A stretch of 64,000 nt of DNA from Myrica gale (lineage: Eukaryota > Streptophyta > Magnoliopsida > Fagales > Myricaceae), in NCBI GenBank assembly GCA_963930655.1, contig OZ005620.1:16497001-16561000 (forward strand). The letters are read 5' to 3'. Within the stretch, counting starts at the first letter, position 1, and each line of letters opens with the position of its first letter. This document shows positions 1-11,719 of the stretch, in pieces. The position numbers and the translations under genes are program-made. The notes beneath the pieces were generated by a model. That model saw only the letters and a list, made by a program, of their open reading frames with translations. It ran no database searches and was not told the origin of the DNA.

Positions 1-1135
1 CAAGTTCTTTGAAGGGTTTGAGCGCAAGAAAGGTTGAACAGAAGACAAAATTTGAGCATAAACAGCGTAGGAACACATACGAAATTGATAGTTCAGACTC
101 TCTGGTACAAAATGCTTTTGAAGATCACTACAATCCTTCAGAATCTCCAAACATGGATGAAGATAATCTCTCCACTTGGTAGCATGTATGTCACAACAGA
201 TAAATTCGGGGTAGGGAGTTCCATGTTCAACCTAGCAGCTCTCATCCAAGAGGGAAGCATTCTGACTACCATAATAAGTCAGGGTAGAGTCACCTTTTAA
301 AGTGAGTAATGCTTGTTATTCTTCTTTCTATTACAAATGGGAGGTTATTTGAGTTTGAATGTGTAGTTAACTTTTGACGTGGTTTATTCACGTAACTTTA
401 CACTAAAAATCATCAGGCTCCATCAATTCTCTATCTACACTCGTATCCTCCTTTATATCGTTGAATGTTTTCTTTTGTTTGCTATTAAGCTCTTTTATAT
501 CTTGTAAGTGCTCCTTTATCTCTTCTCTCTACTTTCTCATAACAGTAGGAGCACTATAGGGTACCATTGTTCTTTCTTACGAGTCTTCAATATCTTCAAC
601 CATCATCAATTTGATTAACTCTCACGAGAATTGTCAACTGCATTCTTGCCGCATGAATATAGTCTAGTGGCCTTTTAGAGTCTATCTGCATAATCAATCC
701 ATATTTTGAGCCTCAAAGTTGAACAATGTTTTCTACCTCCTGCTCTTATTCCATTGGTTGCTGAATACATCTCATGGTCCTTCGGTTTTGTGGTAATAGG
801 TCAGCCACTGAGCTCATATGTTTACACCTTTGATAACGCAGCTAGTTTTCATGTTGTTCTGATGATGCGTTGGTTGTATTTGTTTGCTTAATCCTTCCGA
901 GAATAGACACAATTTCTGTTTGTTATTCTGATATTATTGGTTCTTTCAAGAAACTAGAACCTGCCTGCAGGTGAAAGACTATCTCAAACAAAATGAAGAG
1001 CTCCGGGGAAGTCTAGATAAGTTGAGAACATAACAGGCTAGGGTCTTGCCTGAATCTTATAAAGAGGGGGTGGAGGAGACGGGTTCGTCGACATCTACTG
1101 TTGAAGTTCTCTCCCTTAAGGTCAGTGGTTGATGT
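1..1135 (+). pseudogene. Relic of a split gene with a coiled-coil-like exon
   Basis: Two stretches read like protein but carry breaks. At about 46-180 one frame gives a hydrophilic, acidic stretch (NAFEDHYNPSESPNMDED) that ends in an in-frame TAG and is followed by further stops; just upstream a similar frame (FEGFERKKG) is cut by a stop and frame change. At 971-1131 an exon-like stretch with acceptor CTGCAG before it and donor-like AAG|GTCAGT after it reads VKDYLKQNEELRGSLDKLRT, then TAA, then QARVLPESYKEG. The second piece looks like part of a coiled coil. I do not recognise the family. The 5' part lies outside the window. It could instead be a live gene with sequencing errors, but at least three stops make a relic more likely. 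Confidence 0.4.
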
Positions 1136-2660
1136 CTAATTCCTTTTTGTTAGGTGGATATGAGCTGAGTTGGTGTTAGTCCAATGTTAAGCTAGTTTTA
1201 AAACTAGTGCAATTTTGTTTTCAAGGTTTGTTGTTTTGTTTTTAAGGTTTGAATTAATGCTTATGGCTGTCTTTTTTATTACCTCAGATAGTCTTTATAT
1301 GAACAAGTATGTCATATTTTATTACCTTTTGTGTCTATACTGGCTTTATTGTCCTTTTGTGTTAAGAATTGTCTTCCTCATATGCTGATGGGTATTTTAA
1401 ATTGTTTTGTTTTCTTCTTTTTAGATAATGAATGGATTTTTAAGACACTTTTTACATTATGTGGATTTTTTTTGGTCATTTTACCTTAGAAATTCGATCC
1501 CACTCATTTTATATCCTAGATACGTCATTGCATGCAAGACCACTTGCTTTGCTACCAATTCCTAGTCAATGGTACAATTAGTTACTTCAATTATAAAACC
1601 TTTGGATATGTAGTCCTTCGCCAATTCTCGTTTGCCCCGACTCCCATGACATATAATGATATAACTCATATATTGTATAGTTGTTTTTCTATAGTTGTAC
1701 AGAGGGTTGTTTAGAAGTAATTTGCTTGTCTCTTTCCTTTTTAATGGCAACATGCACCATCTTCTCACTTTTTAACTAGCATCTAGGAAAGATCATAAAG
1801 TTCGAAACCACCTGGCACTAACAATCTTTTCATGCGAGGAGCAAAACTTTTCCTCGCAGTACTCTGTTAATACCAAAACTAGTGGAATTCAGGGGAGATG
1901 TGGGCAATCAAAACTTGCATTTGTGTATTTTATTGGGCAAGCATCTGTCTATAGGATTGGTTACGGCTGATCTGAGTGTAACGTGCTTCCTCGATAACGG
2001 TTTGACATTTTCGTTGCTTGCATTATACAGTTATTTGATGGTTATTGGATATACTTTGGCCTTCTTTGAATTCTTTGAAGCTTGAACTTGTTTTAAGCAA
2101 AGCTGTGTAGTTTTCTCTATTCATGGTTGCTGATGATAAGTTGTTTCGGGCAATAAGCAAAGCAAAATGATGAGTCTTGTTTCTGCATATGATGTAGAAC
2201 CCCATATCACAATGGTCTTCAAATTGACAAATATCATCCAAGTACAATTTTTATGTTTTCACCGCAATTCCATAATCCAGTACAATACTGGTGAAAACTT
2301 TGTTAATTCTATATTGTTTTTCTTACTCGTAGGTTACAGATTTAACATTGGTGTATTATTGAATTTCAGGATAAAAATATATGATTGAGCAAGGACAGAA
2401 TATGGAGCAGCATACTAATTACATCTGTTGAAGGGATTTAGATCAGGAATAATGTGTTTTTTTTTAATTAGGCATAGTAATGTTTTGTTTGTTTGTATTT
2501 TGAATCATTTCTATGCAATATATTTCATTTCCTTTTGTTAATCATAAAATCTTTTTTACGTCTTTCTTTGTTGAATTTAGAATCATTATTTAAACTAAAC
2601 CTGGAACATATTTTGAACGTCTGAAAGGCAATTTTAAATGGTAAAAATAATTGCTCAGAA
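1136..2660. other. AT-rich non-coding stretch after the relic gene
   Basis: There is no convincing exon here. The sequence is T-rich on the plus strand, resembling intron or 3' UTR of the relic gene to the left. Short open frames at 1882-2085 and 2167-2388 show no motif and no codon pattern that I trust. Confidence 0.4.
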
Positions 2661-2689
2661 AATTGATGCGGAAAACCTGTAACAAATTA

Positions 2690-2830
2690 ACTCTTTAGTA
2701 ACCAAAAATAGAATTCGTCACAAAAAGTAACGACAGACAATCATCCAACGTTACGAAAATATACGTCACAAATGGTCACCTATAGTGACGAAACATCTAT
2801 CCTTTTGTAACGAATTAAAAGGTTGTCACA
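2690..2830. repeat. Possible subterminal remnant of a DNA transposon
   Basis: A cluster of GTCAC/GTGAC and GTTACG motifs in both orientations (for example CGTCACAAA and TAGTGACGAA) resembles the short repeated motifs found near the ends of CACTA elements, such as the GTCGC motifs in the element at 12708-15518. I found no terminal repeat or target duplication, so this is only a resemblance. Confidence 0.3.
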
Positions 2831-3216
2831 ATAAGTTTCATACAATGAATTGCTGTCCGAACTCCGTATAGCATGTGCGAATGTTGTTGTTCCATGATGA
2901 AATTTAACGTTTGTCACAAATGATCCGTGGGAATATATCCAAAATCAAAACTGTCTGAACGTTTAATTTTTGCCGGACGTTCTCCTATGAGGAAACTTGT
3001 AATTTCTCCAATCAAACTGACACCAATAACTTTTGCTGACAAATTTTTAACCTAAAAAGCTTTTGACATCCAAAACTCATTTTATTGTGGTGAAATACAC
3101 ACATAGTACATGCATTAGGGACAGATATATGTCATGGACAGGTACAAGCCTTATATATAGTTGATCATTTCCATGGATATATTATTGTAAGCTCAATGAC
3201 ATAAAAAAGAAGCACT

Positions 3217-5311
3217 TCACTTTTTCTCAGTAAAGTTCTTGACAAATGAAAGTATTTCGATATTTGTTTCGACAACCAAAGTGTCACTCAGAAGGAAGCC
3301 CTTTGCTGGATCCTTGAGAACAATCAGCGGCATGAACTTTGCGTGAAAGTAACCCTTGGACGAGGGAGAGAACCAATTATATTCTGCAAGAAACAATTCA
3401 ATATTGAGATCAATACTTCAAAAAAAACAATTAATTGGAGCTAGCAAGAAAAATCTCTTCAAATATTTGATTATGAGCAAAATATCTTATTGAAAAAACT
3501 ACTTAATTTCCAAATTAGAGTGACGTAACAAAATCGCTTAATTAATTAATTAATACAAAAGAGGGAGCTCACCAGTAATTTCCTCATGCAGTCCAGGGGC
3601 TCTTCGGTCCTTTATACGGAGAGTATATTTAGCATACAATTTTCCTTTGGGGGGAGAAGCTACTTCCCAATCAATCACTGAGACAACGAATGCGACATAG
3701 CTTTTGCCATCGTCAGGTGAAACATATTTTGGATATAGCTTCACCTCCCTGTGTTCAATGGAGAAATAGACTATTAACTTCAGACCAATTTAAGTAACTC
3801 AATTACATTTATATATTGTAGTCGTGGGGTACAGAATCTAAAATGACTTGTACCATTTGCGCTCTCCAAGTCGGAGTTCTTTCCTCAGTAGATCTACACC
3901 CAATGCCGAAAATCGTTCTATTTCCCAAGTAGTGCTACTTGTGATAGGAGAACTCAAAATTGACAAGCACTCCCCTTTTCCGGTACCTTTTATGACAAAA
4001 ACCTCAGCGCCAAATACGCAGGAGTCATCAACAATGTATCCATTAAGACCATCACCAAAGGTACTAAGGGAGAGAAACCGTGCGAATCCCCATTCGGTTT
4101 TCATTGCATGGAATAGCTTTACTTCACCATTAGTATCTATATATATAGAGGACCAAATTACTAGTCACATTTAACTTTAATTTTATGTATTTCATCAAGA
4201 ATATACACATAAGAGGATCGAGCTAGCTACCTTGGAGCGTCAGGTACTCGCCCCGAATCTGATCCAGCACAAATAATCTAAAGACTGCGTTAACCTCCCA
4301 GCCCAGAGGTAAAGAATCCGTTTCTGAAATCATTAAGTATAGTGACATGTTTCCCTCCCCATTGCAATCTTTTCTCCCATTGGGGTAGAAAGACAATCTC
4401 CTATAGGTGTTGAAAGGAACCAAATTAATATTGCTAGCCAAAATCTACTAGCTAGGATCACAACATCAACGATATGGGCATAAGAACAAGCAAGGCATTC
4501 AAATTAACATACCATTTATAGCCGCCACATTCAAAAACGTCCGAGTCATACTTTGGCTCTTTGTCCCCAGGAAATATCTTCAACATTTTCGAAAATGATT
4601 CAACCTTAAATGAGTAGTGAGCTGGAGGGAGATCCCTTATAAATCTTATAGCTTCGTCTGTCGATTGTAGGAACATGATTAGAGTACTGCATCACGTCAA
4701 CCTCAAACATTTTGGCGTAAAATCTAATATAGCTAGCTAGGCTAATTAAAAACTCAGATAGAACAAATTAGGAGTATAATAGGAAGTTTGGAAGGCATTA
4801 AATTTGCAAATTAGAGATTGTACAGGAATCAAAATTCCTTCAATCCACTCCCGAAATCAAACTTCCATACAAGATATTCTACAGTCCATGTTTTTTCGGA
4901 TATTAATTGCTATCGACTTGGTGTAGTTTTCTTAGAAAAAAAAAAAAGACTTGGTGTAGTTTTGCTTATTGTCTATCACAGTACGTGACAGCTAAAAGTA
5001 TGATCTGAAGGTATATATAGAAGCTAGAAGAGCATGTTGTCCTCGAACTTCTCCCCAACAAAATAACAAATAGATATCACAGCCTCATCCACCGGTCCCA
5101 CGCATTTCCAAGAAAGCTCTCCTTCCCGGGAATACGCAAACAAGATTATCCTAATAAATGAAAATGCCTAAAATCGATGATCTTTCTATGTCTAAGTCTA
5201 TCTTAAGGCTTTAGAGAGAGAGAGAGAGAGAGCACCAGGTGAGAGGTCCTTCTCATGAGGGATCAGAGTATCAGAATGGCTTAGTATTTCAACTTTTTGG
5301 TCCATCGCCAT
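3217..5311 (-). CDS. MATH/TRAF-like domain protein, 6 exons, 338 aa
   Basis: Exons on the minus strand: 5311-5236, 4657-4513, 4400-4231, 4136-3854, 3748-3573, 3383-3217. All introns are GT-AG and phases 1,2,1,2,1 join without a break to a TGA stop. The product has a short N-terminal leader (MAMDQKVEILSHSD...) and two MATH (TRAF-like) domains, about residues 34-165 and 190-325. Diagnostic signs are PPAHYSFKVESFSKM opening the first, then WRLSFYPNGRKDCNGEG, then MKTEWGFARFLSL, and TTWEIERFSAL opening the second, followed by WEVKLYPKYVSPD. This is the plant TRAF-like family, also seen at the N terminus of UBP12/13, where MATH domains bind partner proteins; here no protease, BTB or RING domain follows. 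Function is probably adaptor-like, by inference. A TATA box lies 120 bp upstream of the ATG. The exon 1 donor choice rests on phase and family fit. Confidence 0.85.
5212..5234. repeat. (GA)n microsatellite in intron 1 of the MATH gene
   Basis: About eleven GA units run up to the exon 1 donor. On the transcript strand it is a CT-rich run directly after the GT. Confidence 0.8.
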
Positions 5312-5433
5312 CAGGAGCTAGCTGTTGATATTCTGAAAATCTGCTGGATCGGTCTTCTCTTCCTTTTCTTTCTCTTCTTTGGGAAAGAAACAGTTTTGCT
5401 TTAGTCCGTGAGGAAGATGTAAACCCGAGCTAG

Positions 5434-5447
5434 CGTATTTATATATA
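5434..5447 (-). promoter_or_regulatory. TATA box of the MATH gene
   Basis: On the minus strand the sequence TATATATAAATACG lies about 125 bp upstream of the proposed ATG at 5311, leaving a 5' UTR of roughly 90 bases. Its position fits a core promoter, but no start site can be proven from sequence. Confidence 0.5.
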
Positions 5448-5449
5448 GC

Positions 5450-5874
5450 CTGCTAAGTGTAATCTAATTCGTGCAGTACTTAAGATTCCTAGCTTTACTT
5501 GCGTTGTTATTATATACGTCAGATCAGATTCTGATGTCAATCACAAGAGTGGGATGAAAGCAAAAAAGCGGCAAGCCAGAGGGCCAAGCCCAAGCCATGC
5601 CATATTCTTTCTTGCCTCAGCACAGCTTCTTCTTCTCCGATTTGTTATATTCTGGCTTGAGCTATACTATATTGCCACCCGTGTGTCTCTGGGTTTTATG
5701 GTTCGGGCCTGTAGTTTGTGGTTCGTTGAGGTGTGCCAAATATTCTATAATTGTTACCAGAGGGATCTTTTTTTTTTTGGGTTACACGGGATAAATTTGC
5801 CGTACCCCTATGTACAGGGCCTTAATGCCATAGCAAAATCCAAATACATGCAGCGGCCCTAATCACATGCATCA
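5450..5874. other. Spacer between the MATH promoter and the hAT nest
   Basis: There are open frames at 5554-5862 and 5597-5794 but no start context, splice pattern or motif that I recognise. I see only unannotated promoter and spacer sequence here. Confidence 0.4.
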
Positions 5875-5882
5875 AGTGTTGA
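5875..5882. repeat. Left 8-bp target duplication of the outer hAT
   Basis: AGTGTTGA stands directly before the CAGGGGTGT end of the element and is repeated exactly at 12552-12559, directly after the ACACCCCTA end. Confidence 0.9.
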
Positions 5883-6537
5883 CAGGGGTGTGCATTAGCG
5901 GTAGCGGTGGCGGTTACGCCACCCACCGCCACCGTTAATGGCGGTGATGCATATGTTACCACACGCATCGGTGGTAACATATAACAGGGCCCAGCGGTAG
6001 CGGTAACACCGGTGTCACCGCCGTTGGGCCCCGGATTTTGAGCCATTTGGGCTTTTGCGCCATTTGAACCATTTTTTTGGGCTTTTTAGGGGGTCATTTG
6101 GAACCCTTTCTTTAGGCGGTTTTTGGGCCATTTGGACCCTGTTTTTAGGCCATTTTGGACCATGTTCTGTTTGTTTTTTTACTTGCATTTTGAACTTAAT
6201 GGCAACAATGGCTGATGGCATGGTTCATATTCACAAATGATGACTACAGACTTACCATATGCGAAGTGAAAATTAATCCCTCTGTTAGTTCTAAAAGTTT
6301 AAAACAAATAATGAAATAAAATAAAAAGAATATAGTGAAAATTTTATCTAAACATGTAGGTCATATTATTGATCCCCATGACAATAATTAAGTTTAATCA
6401 TTGAGATTCTTATCATATGGCCTTTTTTCTATATGCCCCATTTTTTTTAGAATGACCAAATCCAATATTTGATCATTCTCAATTAAAACACTAAAACGTA
6501 ATTTTAATTTTCACTAACAAGTTACAAGTTAACCAAA

Positions 6538-6640
6538 CTACAACAATACATAATAAAATACAACATTATACATTGTTCAAATACAACAATACATAATAAA
6601 ATACAACACTATACATTGTTCAAATACAACACTATACATA
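6538..6640. repeat. 43-bp tandem repeat in the outer hAT
   Basis: Two nearly identical 43-bp units (6538-6580 and 6581-6623) and a partial third lie downstream of the transposase stop. They contain ATACAACA and ATACATTGTTCAA blocks. Confidence 0.75.
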
Positions 6641-6811
6641 CATGATACATCAAATAAACATTGTTCAAATAAAATAGCATAACAAGGACTAAAAGGTGGG
6701 GCAAGTGCAACATGCGTCCTACGCCATCTTGATCTCCATCTTCAAAGTCGATATCTCTACATAATTAAGAAATAAAAGTATCAAATTATAATGATTACAT
6801 TATATTGAGTA

Positions 6812-9034
6812 TCAAATTTCAAAATTTAACCAAAGAATAATTATACCTGAATCGAATATGTCAGTCTCTTCATCTTCAATTATATTATCAGATACATCAA
6901 GTTCATACTCAACCACTCTCACAATAGGGTCACCTCTCAACCAATTTTGAATATATATTAGTCCTTCAGCAATCTTTGGAGCCAACAAACTCTTGAAAGG
7001 ATCCAAGATTCGTCCTCCAGTACTAAACACCGACTCAGAAGGCACAGTGGTGATGGAGATTGCCAATACATTACAGGCTATCTGAGTAAGAATTGGAAAC
7101 TTCGTAGAGTTCACCTTCCACCAATTCGGAATATCAAATTCTGGACTCTTCTCGATAACTCCCTCGGATAAATATCTTTCAATCTCAGATTCGGATTCCA
7201 ACGCCCGCTGTGAAATTCTCCATTCAGCAAAGTAATCATCGTCATCATCAACATCAACATCAATCATAGAGACAGTGCTATCGAAAATAGCACAAGGAGA
7301 AGCGGTAGTACTAGTAAATTAGGCACTACTATACTCGGAAAACATCCTTTCAAATACACCTATTTTTTTTGTCATCTCCCTCCCCTTCGCCTCCCCTAAT
7401 TGGTTCTTGAACCAATACTCCAATGCCCCCAATATGTATCGAGGATCAATAAATGCTGCAATGAATAAAAATCCATTAACTTTATCTAAATCACCCCAAT
7501 ACTTATCATATTTCGACTGCATTTTCAATGTCATATTCACCAGATCTTTTTGCCCACTGGATCTATACCTTGTGATATGTCTAGTAATCTTAGTCAATTC
7601 TTCAAAGAATGCATTAGATGTGGTCAAGTTCGATCTTGATACCCGCAAAGTGACTTCATAGAATAACTTCAAAAAATTTATGACACCACGAATGGCCTCT
7701 CAATCCTCAAATGTAGGTGGACCTAAACCTTGTCTCCCATGCCCATCCTCTTGCAAATAAAGAACAAAATGCTCATCCAAAATCATCATTTGATCAAATG
7801 CTTTCTGGTATTTCTCAGCCACATTCAACATAAAATACGTGGAGTTCCAACGGGTTGCAACATCAAGACTCAAGAATTGGTCATATGCAATGTTTTTTTC
7901 TACAACAGCTTTCTTGAAAGTTTCTAACCTTTGAGGTGAAGACTTTACATACTTGATCATATTGCGAACTTTAGCTATCGAATTATGCACATATTTCAAC
8001 CCGTTAGATACGATCAAATTAAGAACATGTGCACAACACCAACAATGTAAATACGTATGTCCACACACAACCTTCAAACTTGAACCACCAATACTTACAA
8101 ACAATTGTCTTCTTTTGAATTGGTCAATTGCTACACCATTAGAAGATGCATTATCAACCGTCATCGTTAGCACCCTATCAATATATCAATCACGCAGACA
8201 GTCTTCTAATTCCTTTACAATACTTGATGTTTTATGGTCTTGGATCCTCTTATGCGATGTCCAATTACAGTCAATAAAGTGTCCAGTCACACACATATAG
8301 TTATAATTTTGGATTGATGTCCAAGTATCTGTGGTGAGGCACACTCTATACTTATGCACTCGAAACCCCTCCTTCAACTTGATCTCCTCCCTTAAAAACA
8401 ATGACATGCAATCTCTCATCAATGTATATCTCGAAGGCATCTTAAACCTAGGTTCTAAGTAATGCATTAATGCCCTAACCCAACCTTCTGAACCGTGAGA
8501 AATGTTAATTCATCTATAATTATCATTCTTGCTATCAACTCCTTAATAGTCTTCTCATCAAATTTACGGGTGACCCTCATCACCCCCAACATCACCACTA
8601 CTCGCCCTCGTTGCATCATGAATCAACAACATCTAACCAACATGCACATGACCTGCTAAAGTCCTATTGTAATAAACACAAGACTATAAATGTTGCTTCA
8701 ACCCCGATGTTTCATTCTTCTTGCGATGGGCGGAAAAATTTTTCTTACAATAGTGACAAGTGGCTCTAACATTCATAGCATCATTTTCATCAACAACCTT
8801 AGTATAGTGTTGCCATACCGGAGACTCACGCCAGTTCTTCCTCTTTTTAAGTGGAGGAAGTGGTGGTAACCCACGTGGATCCAACTCAGTTATTTTCATA
8901 CTCTCCGTAGGAGTGGCTAGACAAGATTGAGAATGTGTAGTAGCCACACTGCTACCTATCACGTTAGAAGTGAGACTAGTTTCACTTCCCAATCGAGTCT
9001 CACTATTAGGAGTACATGATTGTGTCAAATTCAT
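6812..9034 (-). pseudogene. Broken hAT transposase (BED finger to dimerisation domain)
   Basis: Read on the minus strand, nearly one frame holds a whole hAT transposase. In order: a BED-type zinc finger (WQHYTK, CHYCKKNFSAH) at about 8690-8830, the catalytic-core pieces LTTDTWTS near 8320 and TVDNASSN near 8150, CCAHVLNLIV and RWNSTYFML, a DUF4413-like region (7319-7672), and the C-terminal dimerisation domain (TVPSESVFSTGGRIL) near 7000. It resembles the DAYSLEEPER/RICESLEEPER group. In-frame stops occur after the zinc finger (8681-8683), at 8183-8185, at 7697-7699 and near 7316-7318, and there is a frame shift around 8480-8600. Two of the stops replace an expected Trp (TGG to TGA). No active enzyme can be made from this copy. 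Confidence 0.85.
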
Positions 9035-9262
9035 CTGAAAATAAAAACAAACAAAAAATAATTTGAGAAGCTACATTGAACAAATTTTTATTTTCAAAAA
9101 AATAAAAATGTCGGTCAATTCAGAATAGCTTTAGATGTGATCATATTAAATTACAATCACCTCCACAATAGAAGTTAACAAAAATTGGCCTTTTCAATGT
9201 ATGCTTTAGAGTTTAAAGGGATTGAAAATCTTTAAAAATGAGGTTTTTAAAAACAGAATATA

Positions 9263-9270
9263 ACATCAAA
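9263..9270. repeat. Left 8-bp target duplication of the inner hAT
   Basis: ACATCAAA precedes the TAGGGCTGTGCA end and recurs exactly at 11346-11353 after the inner element. Confidence 0.9.
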
Positions 9271-9920
9271 TAGGGCTGTGCATAACCGGTGGCGGTGGCG
9301 GTTATGCCCTCCACCACTATGTGCAGTTGTCTAAAAATGGACACTGCCCCCGCCACCGTTAAGGGAAGAAACCGCCCTTTAACGGTGACGACTTTGACGG
9401 TGGCGGTGGCGATTACCGCCACCTACACCATGTTGACTTTTGTGCACAATCGAGATTTTGACGATTACAATAAATGGATGAGTTTACAAATTGGACATCT
9501 TCAAAGACAAACACAACTTGACGAAAAGAGACAAACTTTGAAGAAAGAAGAACAAGAAGATGTAAGGAGCTAAAAGTGAAGTTTCAAGACCTTAGGGTAT
9601 AATCCTTGTAACTCTTTATTCCACATTTGACAAGCATTTGAATCACGCACTTGCATATCTTTCAAAACGTCCATAAACCGTTTTACCTTTTGTTTGAAAG
9701 ATTAAAATGTTTTTAAAGGTTTCAAAACACCCCAAATATATTCCTAAACCCTTCATATACTTATGGGAATTAAGTCTTTAAAATTGGGTGTTTAAAAGTG
9801 GTCAAAAACATGTTTTTAAATGAACCGGTCGATGAACTTTTTGTAGCGGTCGACCTCTACATGAAGCGGTCGATCATTGACTGCATTCAAATTTATGACC
9901 GTTGGGCAACAGCTACTTGA

Positions 9921-9978
9921 ACCGGTCGACCGGTACATGAAGCGGTCGACCGGTACATGAAGCGGTCGACCGGTACAA
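9921..9978 (+). repeat. 20-bp tandem repeat with a palindromic core in the LTR
   Basis: Three 20-bp units (9921-9940, 9941-9960, 9961-9978) each hold CGGTCGACCGGTACA. In the first, ACCGGTCGACCGGT is a perfect 14-base palindrome. Decayed versions lie upstream from about 9823 to 9880. They are about 50-200 bp upstream of the TATA-like box, where an LTR enhancer would be expected. Confidence 0.8.
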
Positions 9979-10026
9979 TGGTAAAATTGTCAAATCGACC
10001 CCCAACGGCTAGTTTTCATATGTGGC

Positions 10027-10036
10027 CTATAAATAC
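10027..10036 (+). promoter_or_regulatory. TATA-like box of the solo LTR
   Basis: CTATAAATAC lies in the middle of the LTR downstream of the palindromic repeats, the layout of an LTR promoter. If active it would read rightwards, opposite to the hAT transposase. Confidence 0.45.
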
Positions 10037-10699
10037 ACATCCAAAACGTCTAAAATGAAGAACCAACGACCACATATCATTTGTATAGCTTGAGAAATAT
10101 TCTAAACCTTCTTATTTCATATTTCTCATATCATTCACACAAATTGCACTTTCACATCCTTGTCTTTGTGTGAATCAAGAGATAGAGGTTTCCACTTTTA
10201 TATCCACTCTTTGAGAGAGTCTTGTTCCTAAATCTTCCTATCTAGAGATTTGTTTCCTTTAGTGAGGTTGTTCACTAAAGAAGAAGCTTAGAGAGGGTAT
10301 ATCTCAAGCTTGGTTAGGTTGTGAGTGGTGAGCCCGAAAAATCACTTGGGTGGGTTTGAGTGTTGAGCCTGGGAGAAAACACTTGTACGGTTCACTAGCA
10401 CCCGGAAGCTAGTGTGTAAAGCTATTTGAAGAATAGTGGAGAAACATCAAGGCTCGGTGAAGGAGCTTGAGGGGTGGATGTAGGCGGGTTTGCCGAACCA
10501 CCTAAAAATCGAGTGTTTGCTTCTCTTATCCCTACTGCTTAGTTTAGCACTTATTTACAGTTCCGCATATTATATACTTGTGCTAAAGTAGTATTTACTT
10601 GCAAACATAACTTTGGGGTTTTTAACCGAAAAGTTTAGAAAACCAATTCACCCCCCTCTTAGGTTGTCTTAATCCTGAAACTAGGACTATCACACCAGA

Positions 10700-10975
10700 G
10701 ATCACGAAAATCACCAAAAAAAAAAAGCAAATCGCAACCAAATCCAGGCACAAACCGCAACCAACTTCAAATCGTAACAGATCTACAAACCCCAAACCCA
10801 AATCGCAAATCCAGCCACAAACCGCAACCAAATCCAAGTCATAACCGATCCACAAACCCAAATCTCAACCCCATCATAGCAAATCCACAAACCACAAACA
10901 CAAATCACAAACATCGTAACAAATCGCAACCAAGAAAATGGCAACCAAATCGGGAGAGAGAGAGAGAGAGAGAGA
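10700..10975. repeat. Low-complexity CAAATCGCAACC tract and (GA)n run
   Basis: The stretch 10720-10945 repeats variants of AAATCGCAACCAAATCCA with irregular spacing, and 10951-10973 is a GA run. It is part of the inner hAT body. Confidence 0.7.
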
Positions 10976-11353
10976 ATTAATCGCAGAAGGGAAGAGAGAG
11001 GCAGAGAGCTAAAAAGCCTTCGTTGCTTGCTGTAGAGGGGGGTGCAGTTGAAGGTCTTCGTTGCTTGTTGCAGAGGGGGCCAGGAGAGCGGCAGTGAGAG
11101 GGAATGAGAGATCGAGAAAAATGAAGGAGAAAGAGGAGGTAGTTAGGGTTAGGTTATAACTAAACCAAAGGGCGTCGTTTTGATGTAAACATTTAAAACA
11201 AAAAACAACGGTGAAGCGGTGAAACCGCCAATGGTGAGTTGTTTCACTGCCACCGGCAAAATCCCCGCTATCTGGGGATTTTGCTCACCGGTGCCGCTGG
11301 GCGCCGGTGCACGGTGAACACCGTCGGTGCCGGTGATCACCCCTAACATCAAA

Positions 11354-11700
11354 TTCAATTCAAAGTAAGCAATTTTTCAAACCAAATAATCAATCAAACA
11401 ATCCAATCAAATATATCCAAGTATCCAAACCAATTCGATCACATCCTCCAACAGATTCACAGACCACAAGCATCCAAACTAATTTAAATCTCATCCTCCA
11501 ACAGATTCACAAACCACAAGCATCCAAACCAATTTAAATCTCATCCTCCAACAGGTTCACAAACCACAAGTATCCAAGCCCATCCTCCAACAGACAACGG
11601 TTTCACAAACCCTAAAGCAATTTAAGTAACTGAAGTTTATATACGAATGAGATAGAAAGACATACCTGATACCATAGTTTCAACTAATTCACTGCTAGTG
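11354..11700. repeat. 50-bp tandem repeat in the outer hAT
   Basis: Units at 11442-11491, 11492-11541 and a partial one from 11542 share CATCCTCCAACAGATTCAC and ACCACAAGCATCCAAACC. They lie on the far side of the inner insertion, in the 5' untranslated part of the outer element. Confidence 0.8.
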
Positions 11701-11719
11701 CTTTCAACAAAGCTTTGTT

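Larger units (their letters stand above)
9431..10692 (+). mobile_element. Solo LTR, 1262 bp, nested in the inner hAT
   Basis: The sequence runs from TGTTGAC to ACTATCA (TG...CA) between exact 5-bp copies of CACCA (9426-9430 and 10693-10697), the mark of LTR retrotransposon insertion. No internal region, primer site or second LTR exists, so the element recombined between its LTRs. The block TTCACCCCCCTCTTAGGTTG near the 3' end is familiar from plant Copia-type LTRs. A TATA-like CCTATAAATACA lies at about 10027. The family assignment to Copia is from that resemblance only. Confidence 0.8.
9271..11345. mobile_element. Inner non-autonomous hAT, 2075 bp, nested in the outer hAT
   Basis: It starts TAGGGCTGTGCATAACCGG and ends GGTGATCACCCCTA, whose inverse is TAGGGGTGATCACCGG. 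Exact 8-bp duplications (ACATCAAA) flank it. The subterminal CGGT-rich sequence is like that of the outer element, so both may use the same kind of transposase. It has no transposase gene. Its body is made mainly of a solo LTR (9431-10692) and a low-complexity stretch rich in AAATCGCAACC. Before the LTR landed it was only about 0.8 kb, the size of a non-autonomous derivative. It interrupts the outer element upstream of the transposase reading frame. Confidence 0.88.

Noticed and set aside
5554..5862. 102-codon open frame with hydrophobic stretches
   Set aside because: No recognised motif, no splice context, and the frame ends in low-complexity DNA next to the hAT. Chance frame.
6015..6221. 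Open frames across the GC-rich hAT ends (also at 9213-9573, 11149-11358, 12201-12530)
   Set aside because: They come from CGGT/GGCGGT subterminal repeats that happen to lack stops.
10700..10945. Regularly recurring CAAATCGCAACC words, at first sight like a CRISPR-type array
   Set aside because: Spacing and unit are irregular, there are no unique spacers of equal length, and the DNA is from a plant nucleus. It is low-complexity sequence in a hAT element.
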